Source: Undaria pinnatifida (lineage: Eukaryota > Sar > Phaeophyceae > Laminariales > Alariaceae). Taken from it: a stretch of DNA of 64,000 bases. Below the pieces are notes generated by a model. The model did no database searches. It worked only from the letters and a program-made list of their open reading frames with translations, and was not told where the DNA came from. The stretch lies in the NCBI GenBank assembly GCA_012845835.1, contig JABAKD010000029.1:1487970-1551969 (forward strand). The letters run 5' to 3'. Position 1 is the first letter of the stretch. Each line of letters starts with the position of its first letter. Shown piece by piece: positions 57,706-64,000 of this stretch. The translations under genes were made by a program, and so were the position numbers.

Positions 57706-57834
57706 CGCCAGGGGATATCCCGGGCCCATCCCCGGGTTTCGTAGGTGGGTGGATACGCGCATTGCGGCGGGTCCAACCGATGCTGGTGCTGCCGGCTGGC
57801 TGGCCGCGAAAGAGGCTGGAGTATCAATTCGGAG

Positions 57835-58106
57835 CTAGGAAGCAGGACCTTCTACTAGATACTGTACAATACGCAAGATATCGCACCCCATCGGACTAAC
57901 TTCGAAGCTGATTTTCTCGTCAACGGAGAGAGTGAAAACGCCGAGCGATGCGTTGGAAACCCACCAGTTTCGTTGTGTGCCCCCTTTGTCCTGGAAAAAC
58001 TCGGCTCTGAAGTTCGACCAGGGGGGGGTGTGCTATCTTGCTCGTTGTGCGGTACGCCATGTACATTTAGAGGCACCACCTGCAGCTCTTTCGCGTGCGA
58101 GCTCGC
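57835..58106 (-). CDS. Candidate minus-strand exon with homopolymer frame break
   Basis: After a possible acceptor at 58107, a minus frame reads Glu-Leu-Gln-Val-Val-Pro-Leu to a run of eight C (58021-58028). Beyond it, the protein-like reading (Trp-Ser-Asn-Phe-Arg-Ala-Glu-Phe-Phe, then an aliphatic stretch with Phe-Thr-Leu-Ser-Val-Asp-Glu-Lys) lies in another frame, to TAG at 57835. Other frames here are also open, so this is weak. Family not recognised. Confidence 0.25.
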
Positions 58107-58574
58107 CTGTCAAGCGTAACTGTTTGTCGGAGATCTGTTTCTTTTTTCCTTCAGTTCACCCTTTTCGACGTGCACTCATTTATTTGGGGATTAACTAGTC
58201 ATTTGCTGCTTCCCTTGGTCATTTGACCATTGAGGAAGCGCCCCTTTCGAGGCGGAGCATCGTTCCTGCTCCTAGTAGAGACACCCCCAACGTTTAGCGA
58301 GGGGTGGCTTGTGGCGGCAGTAACGCCACCGGCTTGTGGTTGAGCATTAGGCCGGTCAGTTGACTGATGATGTTTCGTCGGTTCATGCCGAGTATCGCCG
58401 TGGGCGTTCATAGCCGTAGCCGAAGCCCTCTTGCAATGAAGCTGTAGAGACCAAGAGGTGCAGTCGAAACGCAGGACCAGTTTGTACCACTGATGTTGTG
58501 AGATACAGGTTTTTTTAGGTTAAAACTGCTGCCCATTATTATAGCAACACTGTACCTGGTAGCTTTTTGGCAGT

Positions 58575-58740
58575 TCATAGCGAGACGAAAGGGGTACGAG
58601 TGTACCACGTATCGATTTTCGGTCCCCAGTTTTTTTTGTTTGCTCCCGTCTTTGTCGGTTTTGGGCCGTCGCCTTGTTTACTCCAATAGTTTTGGGCACG
58701 ATATAGCTCGCAAAATATGTCAGGAAGCGGCAGTTTAGGC
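58575..58740 (-). CDS. Candidate minus-strand exon
   Basis: From a possible acceptor at 58741, a frame of about 55 codons to TGA at 58575 has balanced composition with Trp, Tyr, Phe, Cys and Lys-rich parts. It could belong with the 57835-58106 stretch, but phases do not join cleanly. No family recognised. Confidence 0.22.
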
Positions 58741-58859
58741 CTGTGACGCCGGCGGTCTAGACTTGATATACTAGTTTTAGTGTTGAATCTCAAAGGTGTG
58801 ACTGACCACGCCCAAAACTGCCGTCGTCTGACGTCGTTTTAGCTCACCGCCTCTCGCCT

Positions 58860-59550
58860 TAGTGGTATTAGTAGCTGTGTTTTTGCTGCTCGCGCGGGGG
58901 GGAGATGAGTGGGCGCTTCGGTTGCTCTGCTGGGGATATTATAGAGCGCTGCTGCTGGTAGTCCGGTTGATGGTGTTGTGCCGAGGTATAGTGTGCTGCA
59001 GCAATGACTGCAACGCAGCAGCAGATTTTGCTGAACCTTTCGAGTACAGCCCACGGTTTTGCGGCATCTATCCATCTACATACCTGATGCCTGGGTAGCT
59101 AGTTAGGTGTGCGTGCTTGTACCGCAGCGGTCCCTATACTGCCGTCCCAAGTGCTGTGCTCCAAGGTATTTGAGCGAAGGCGTTGGTCTGGTGACGTCCC
59201 ACCGTTTCGTTTTTGAGAGATGGAGAGAGGATGAGGACATACGGGGAGACATGAAAATATAATACCAGAAAACATAATAACTTAGGGCGACAGCGTGACT
59301 TGTTGTGCTTTCACATTGCACGTGCTCAGCGCAATGGCGACCCCGGTCGTAGAGGTTGTCATAAACGCAGAAACTATGCCCGTGCTGCTGTTTGTCGTGT
59401 GTACTTGTGAGATAGGGCCCTGCGACGCGGGGAATTAACGGGACCAACCCCCCATGAAAACTAAGTAAAAAACCAAGAGAAACGAACATGCCCCGAAGAA
59501 CCTGAACCCACATCCGGGAAACAGGATCACACACTCGAGCACGGTGGTGG
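58860..59550. other. No supported gene
   Basis: A 143-codon minus frame spans 59103-59534, but its composition is chance-like (Tyr/Ser/His/Cys-rich) and no splice context supports it. No repeat family of this window is recognised here. Confidence 0.35.
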
Positions 59551-59558
59551 CATGAACG

Positions 59559-59753
59559 TCAGCTAGCCACGTCCGCGCCTCGAGATTCCTCTACGTAACT
59601 TTGAATCCCGCGCTCAACAAACCGATTCACCCCGACGGAGTTGAAGGCACCAGGAACCTTGAACCCTCCTCTCGTCGACCGTGTACTCGTAGCACATTTA
59701 TTTTGTGTTCTGTCCGTCTTCACCGACTTAAAAGTAACTGACCGCCTATTTGA
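59559..59753 (-). CDS. Coding-like minus frame without start
   Basis: 64 open codons end at TGA 59559. The last half (Gly-Ala-Phe-Asn-Ser-Val-Gly-Val-Asn-Arg-Phe-Val-Glu-Arg) is protein-like. It is probably a transposon-gene remnant or exon; no motif recognised. Confidence 0.22.
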   Translation of the reverse strand, partial: SNRRSVTFKSVKTDRTQNKCATSTRSTRGGFKVPGAFNSVGVNRFVERGIQSYVEESRGADVAS

Positions 59754-59959
59754 TTATTCGTTGAGGGCCCCTGCCCCAGCCAGTGAGGAGCAGTCCTGCG
59801 AATTTTTCCTTGTTCTCTTGTGACCTCTCTTGACCACTAGCTAATAAAATGGGGTCTCCTTTGCTCTATTGTATTATTGTGATATATTGACCACTAGAGG
59901 ACTACTTGTATCATATACCCCGCCCACCTACTCCCTTCATGAAAGACGCTAAGCGGCAA

Positions 59960-60950
59960 CGCAAAGTCACCGAGGATTTATTCCCGGATTAACCGCAATA
60001 AAAACACCAACCGCACATTTTTCTTGGTATATATGGTAATAGTCCTCGGTATAACGTCCTAGCAGTGGGTAACTCCCCGGCTTTGCATTGACTAGGGCTC
60101 CTCGGTATTGCGCGCTAGCGCAACTGTTAGCACGGGCGGCAGGTGTGTTGCGCAAGTTACGCGCCGCAGGCCTGTTGGCTCCCCGGAGCCCCCCTGGAGG
60201 CCGCCCCCCGCGCCGGCGCAACTTTTTTCATCGCAGGTGTCGTGATTTCTTCCACCTCGGGTACGTGCCTTCATTTTTATCGGGGTTCTCAGTTTTTAGA
60301 GCAGCCTCATTCTCACGCGCTGTTTCATTGACATGTCGATTTCGACACGTTTTGGATTTAATATGTTTTGGATTTGTCCGTTTGCTTTTTTTCGCGCTAC
60401 TAGACTAGATCTCCTATACAGCTACCTTCTTCTGGTATTATCATATACATGTACAAGGGCTTCGCATGGGTGCCCATGCTAAGGGTAGGGCAGGGCAGCA
60501 CTTCGAATTGTTCGATTCAATACTTGGTAGAGTAAAAGAAGTCACCACACACGATCATATTCTGCGCGTACAGTATATAAGGTAATGTCAAGAGTTCGAT
60601 ATAGACTATCAATCATAGCAATGCACTACAAGTAATAGCTACCGTTTTTTAAGTGAATCCGATTCCGAGCTTAGTTAATCAGATTTCGATCGGATAAATC
60701 CGAGCACACGCCGACTGACCCTTTAGTCTGGCGACGAAACGTGTCGAGTGCTTTTCTCATTTGATATTTTTACTCAATCAAGCGTCCCGGGCCAGTAAGA
60801 TGACTGGCCATGTCCTCTGCGTGTGGTTACAGATGTTGTACATGGACCAAATGCATAATACGGCAGTCAGTCAAAATCGAGTCGATCGGTGCAACTTGCT
60901 TGGGTATCGTGCTATTACAGCAGTAATACACTTCACTTCTTTTCTTTTTC
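59960..60950. other. GC-rich island then AT-rich unique sequence
   Basis: 60100-60235 is strongly GC-rich with nested palindromes (GGCTCCCCGGAGCC). The rest has no gene or repeat that I can support. Confidence 0.35.
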
Positions 60951-61300
60951 CCATCCCATACATTGTGATGCCCGCATTACTCTCGCCCTCTCAGTAGTAA
61001 AACTTAGATCCGGGGTCATATAGCGGGCTCCCTTCCCCCCTCCCCACTACGGTACCTGCCCTAGTTTTTATCGCGAGAAGAATTCAGCATTTTCTTCCCT
61101 CGTCGATTCGCGTCGATTTGTACCTACCCTGCTAGGCAATTTCAGCAGTTATTTAGTTGGTCCTTTTTTCCCATTTATTTCTGCAAATAAATAAATAAAT
61201 CCAACAAAGCTCACAACGGTAGTTATTTAACTCAAGGACCAACGCTAGTATTAACAGCAGTAGTATTCGAGTGTAACCCCACTAGACCACCGGGGCGACC
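60950..61300 (-). mobile_element. tRNA-derived SINE, copy 2
   Basis: Matches 37800-38145 along its body (TTTTATCGCGAGAAGAATTCAGC, CCCCTCCCCACTACGGT) and head (box A CCCCGGTGGTCTAGTGGGGTTA on the minus strand). The box-B area is more decayed (TGAGTTAAATAACTACC) and an AAATAAATAAAT run is expanded. Confidence 0.7.
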
Positions 61301-61319
61301 GGCTCTATATCACTCACTG

Positions 61320-61615
61320 CCCCGGTGGCGTATCAGGTTATATCCTCGAGCCTGGTATTATAGGTCAGCTTCGTGAGTTCGAATCCCCCGAGTGCGTACT
61401 GGTATATATTTTCGTCTTGTGCACTAATTGACTTGCGGAAAGCGCGAGAGCGTGAGTAAGCAACATTTGATGAAAAATCGACGATCAGTGAGTGCTGAGC
61501 CCTATGCGCCAAAAAAAATGAAGGCAATAATAACAGGATGGGGGGGGGGGAAGGACGACATCTGTGACCACGGCTTGTATGTCCAGAAGCTGGAAAGTAG
61601 AAGTGTGCCAAAACG
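61320..61615 (+). mobile_element. tRNA-like head followed by family B copy 4
   Basis: CCCCGGTGGCGTATCAGG through GAGTTCGAATCCCCCGAGTG (about 61320-61392) has box A and box B at tRNA-like spacing. It is followed directly by GCGCGAGAGCGTGAGT and the rest of family B to CCAGAAGCTGGAAAG. This arrangement suggests family B is itself the body of a tRNA-headed SINE. Confidence 0.5.
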
Positions 61616-61619
61616 AAAA

Positions 61620-62300
61620 AAGAAATCACTAGTAGAGATGATCAATCAGCAATCAGTAGCAAGGAGCACGTCAAGTATGAAGAAACACAAAATTATTTGT
61701 CAGTTACGTACCAACATGACCGCTTGCACTTGACCGGCAAACGACCACAGCAACGGAGTCAGGGACCACAGCAACAACAAAGCACGCCATCCACACACAT
61801 TTATCCAAAGAGTCTTCTCGGGCGGGGGAAAAAAAACACCAAACAATGCGATACGGGGATGAATGCATGCCACCACTGGTTTCTTCCTTGGATATTGTCT
61901 ACTTACTACCACCTTCGCGTGGCGCAGCTTAACAACAGAAATAACTTGTATAATACAACCCTCGAGGCCCCAGGGACGCAGCCACTCGAATGCTGCTGTG
62001 TGGCTTCTGCTCGCGCAGTAATCGCAATCACTACTACCTCCTCCTCGTTTAGTCATGCGTGCGCTAACCACGTCTATATCCATGTATGTTTGTACATACA
62101 CCTACCGAAATTCAATAAACAAATAAATGCACTACTACTATGATCCCCACCGCAGTATCATGGGAATTTTTTCACAACATTATTATTTGTTTTGGGAGAA
62201 AATAATGTCTTGCCAAGTTTTATTTTATTATTCTTTCCATACATCAAGATCCGAAGAATAACTGGAGAGTGCCGTTCAAATAAAAAAATTTATGCGCTTC
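61620..62300. other. No supported feature
   Basis: A/C-rich sequence with short open frames on both strands (up to 148 codons) and no coding character that I trust. Confidence 0.35.
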
Positions 62301-62304
62301 TCGC

Positions 62305-62420
62305 GTGGACTGCGGTCTTCGAACAAAGTGATTTGGCCGAGAAATGCTACAGCACTGCCCGCTGAGCTATACTTAATCACTTGACACAGTAGCTCAGTGA
62401 GTAGTGCTACTACATCAATA
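62305..62420. repeat. Inverted tRNA-like box A pair
   Basis: The minus strand reads TAGCTCAGCGGGCAGTGCTG then GTTCGAAGACC, a tRNA-like head. The plus strand has TAGCTCAGTGAGTAGTGCTAC at about 62390. The two box A copies face each other. Confidence 0.45.
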
Positions 62421-62424
62421 TTAT

Positions 62425-62690
62425 GAAAATGAAAACATACTCCAGCTGTGAGATCGAGGATTTTTTCAAAACTCGTCTTTGCAAGCTGTGTGTGATACTC
62501 CGATCGCGCGTATTACGGGTTGTGTGTCCTCATTAATGATATAGGTCGGCGACTCCCCTTGCAACTACAGTGTAGTTATGAGGGTCAACAGGGTGATGTC
62601 AGTCAGTCTGTGCGCGGAAACTATAAAACCCGTTTTTGAAGGGAAAAAATCTGACAGCTGTGGAAGGAAAAGCATCAGTTTATCAAGTGA
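62425..62690 (+). repeat. Dispersed repeat family C, copy 4
   Basis: Fullest copy: CAGCTGTGAGATCGAGGATT, TTTGCAAGCTGTGTGTGATA, CGCGCGTATTACGGGTTGTG, ATATAGGTCGGCGACTCCCC, GCGCGGAAACTATAAAACCCG and GACAGCTGTGGAA. CAGCTGT near both ends may be a terminal inverted repeat. Confidence 0.75.
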
Positions 62691-62794
62691 ATCCTGTAAG
62701 TCGAATAACCGATGAGGGGAGGGCGGATATAAGTTAAACTACGAAAATAACCATTCATAATGTCGTCAGCGCGCACGCTTGAAAAAGACAAATA

Positions 62795-63125
62795 TGAAGT
62801 CGGTGAGAATCGAACTCACGACACATAGCATTACCCACTGTCACTTGACTCAGTAACACTCACAGTGAGTGGGTTATGCAAAAAACCAATTAAAAATGCT
62901 TTTCGACTTCGTTAATTAATTATCACCGTCTTCGTAAGAGCGATCTCCGGAGCTATCCCCTCTCCACGTACTGCAGTTAGTAGTACTCAAGAAGAGAACA
63001 CTAACAACTATCATAACCATTCATAACGTCTCCAGCGCGCACGCTCCTGAATACCAAATATGATCTGGGTGAGAGTCGTACTCACGACACATCCTTCGTT
63101 GGTTATATAGCACTATACCCACTGA
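62795..63125 (-). repeat. Two tRNA-like SINE heads
   Basis: On the minus strand 63060-63125 reads GGCTCAGTGGGTATAGTGCTA then CGTGAGTACGACTCTCACC. 62795-62880 has GTCGTGAGTTCGATTCTCACC with ACTGTGAGTG flanks. Both sit beside CATTCATAA-GTC-CAGCGCGCACGCT, present twice (about 62750 and 63020), so the elements form a tandem or nested pair. Confidence 0.5.
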
Positions 63126-63373
63126 GCCGAAAGGAAACGACACACGGCAGTAGTAGCTACGATAGGGCAAGCTCTTGAAGGCGGTCATGGAAAAACATCG
63201 TCGGGAAGAAATTTAGATGTCAATTTGGAAATGACGCCAATTTGAAATATTGTCTCTTGTTTATTCGTTCAAGCTGTACATATGCCAAGATCCAAAAATA
63301 GCTCGGGCGTACACCGCCCAAAATACAAAAAAAAGCGCACTTCTCGCTTGTCTCGGTCAGCGTCTATCCGCGT

Positions 63374-63712
63374 TCAAGTCGATGTGCGGAACGGATACGG
63401 CAGGGCGAGGGGCGTTGGAGCCGCCCCCCGAAGACGGCGCTCGAACGAATCTATTTGATCGAGAATGCCAGTTCCGAGAAGCGCATACTCCTCCTGCAGA
63501 CGTTATTTGCGTAATAAGGTAGCGCAAAAAAACGGTTTTGAGCCTATCTATATCAGGTTGACGTGCAGATCAAGCACGCTAAATATGAGAAACATTTCAA
63601 TAGCACCAAACGCAATAATATAAAAAGACGAATTAGAGCAATCTACTACTTACAGGTATAACACGCGTTCTTCTGGGCGTATCATGTTCGTCTTGCGGCC
63701 TTTCTAATCTAC
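63374..63712 (-). CDS. Last two exons of a gene entering from the right edge
   Basis: The minus-strand exon 63712-63654 ends at a perfect GTAAGT donor. It joins in phase 0 to 63493-63374, which starts after GTCTGCAG and ends at TGA 63376-63374. The visible 58 residues are hydrophilic with Glu-Glu-Tyr-Ala-Leu-Leu-Gly-Thr-Gly, an amphipathic Asp-Gln-Ile-Asp-Ser-Phe-Glu-Arg-Arg helix and a Pro-rich tail. The upstream acceptor is phase 1, so at least one more exon lies beyond 63712. Family not recognised. Confidence 0.5.
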
Positions 63713-63719
63713 CTGCATG

Positions 63720-64000
63720 GAATCCTTCACAACTACTCGCGATTTTCCGTGTTTTATTCGTTCAAGCCCTGGAGACGTCAAGCAAAACAACCGCAATTTG
63801 GCTAGTTACTTGCATAATAGGTCGCGCAAAAAAAACTTGGCCTATTGGGTCAAAGCCTACTAACTAAGCTCGCAATTATTTACGCCGTCGCAATTCGGCT
63901 GGTCATTCGCATCATGTACGTTATCTAGGGACTTTTATATTTGTTTATGAAGGGTGTCCGACTAGAATTTTACTTCCTAAATAAAGTTGTATCCCCGATT
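63720..64000. repeat. Short local duplications at right edge
   Basis: TATTCGTTCAAGC, TTGCGTAATAAGGT-GCGCAAAAAAA and GCAATT-GGCTGGTCATT-like segments each recur between 63255 and 63930. Presumed intron of the gene ending at 63374. Confidence 0.4.

Noticed and set aside
57175..57744. 189-codon plus frame
   Set aside because: It contains a 60-bp tandem duplication and long Phe/Cys/Val runs over T-rich sequence, so it is probably chance.
61320..61395. Functional tRNA gene
   Set aside because: Boxes A and B are present, but acceptor and anticodon arms do not pair well, and the head is fused to a dispersed repeat, so a SINE head is more likely.

Overview
The window is nuclear DNA of a eukaryote: long GT-AG introns, RNA-polymerase-III-like repeats, LTR-type and inverted-repeat mobile elements, and no bacterial operon structure. 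Intron density, roughly even base composition, G/GTGAG-type donors and a MYB/SANT regulator next to many small non-autonomous elements suggest a brown alga (Ectocarpus-like stramenopile). That placement is inference from style; no marker gene is present.

Layout. (1) 1-18009, plus strand: the 3' part of a very large acidic repeat protein gene, entering from the left edge. Its first visible exon is an array of 390-residue repeats of 1170 bp, then degenerate 76-80-residue repeats. Four more exons follow, all joined in phase 1, ending in a Ser-rich, polybasic tail. (2) 18010-23117: gene-poor, with tandem repeats and one inverted-repeat element. (3) 23118-24494, minus: a 437-458-codon exon of unknown function. 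(4) 24495-28115: repeats. (5) 28116-37005, minus: a nine-exon gene assembled here from splice sites and phase; it encodes a 326-residue coiled-coil protein. Its introns carry mobile elements and decayed copies of its own exons. (6) 37006-41148: SINE, hAT transposase relic and degenerate tandem repeats. (7) 41149 to at least 56534, plus: a MYB gene of nine recognisable exons, with a SHAQKYF-like repeat first, a SANT repeat second, then a Gly/Arg/Lys-rich tail. A 710-bp terminal-repeat retrotransposon in miniature lies in its first intron. (8) 56535-63373: repeats, tRNA-derived elements and three uncertain minus-strand coding stretches. (9) 63374-63712, minus: the last two exons of a gene entering from the right edge.

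The genes show no common pathway. The items most likely to be new are the giant repeat protein with its nested repeat evolution, the coiled-coil gene with tandem exon relics, and the MYB protein with swapped repeat order. Exon models were built by eye from splice consensus, reading frame and phase agreement; no alignment or transcript data were available.
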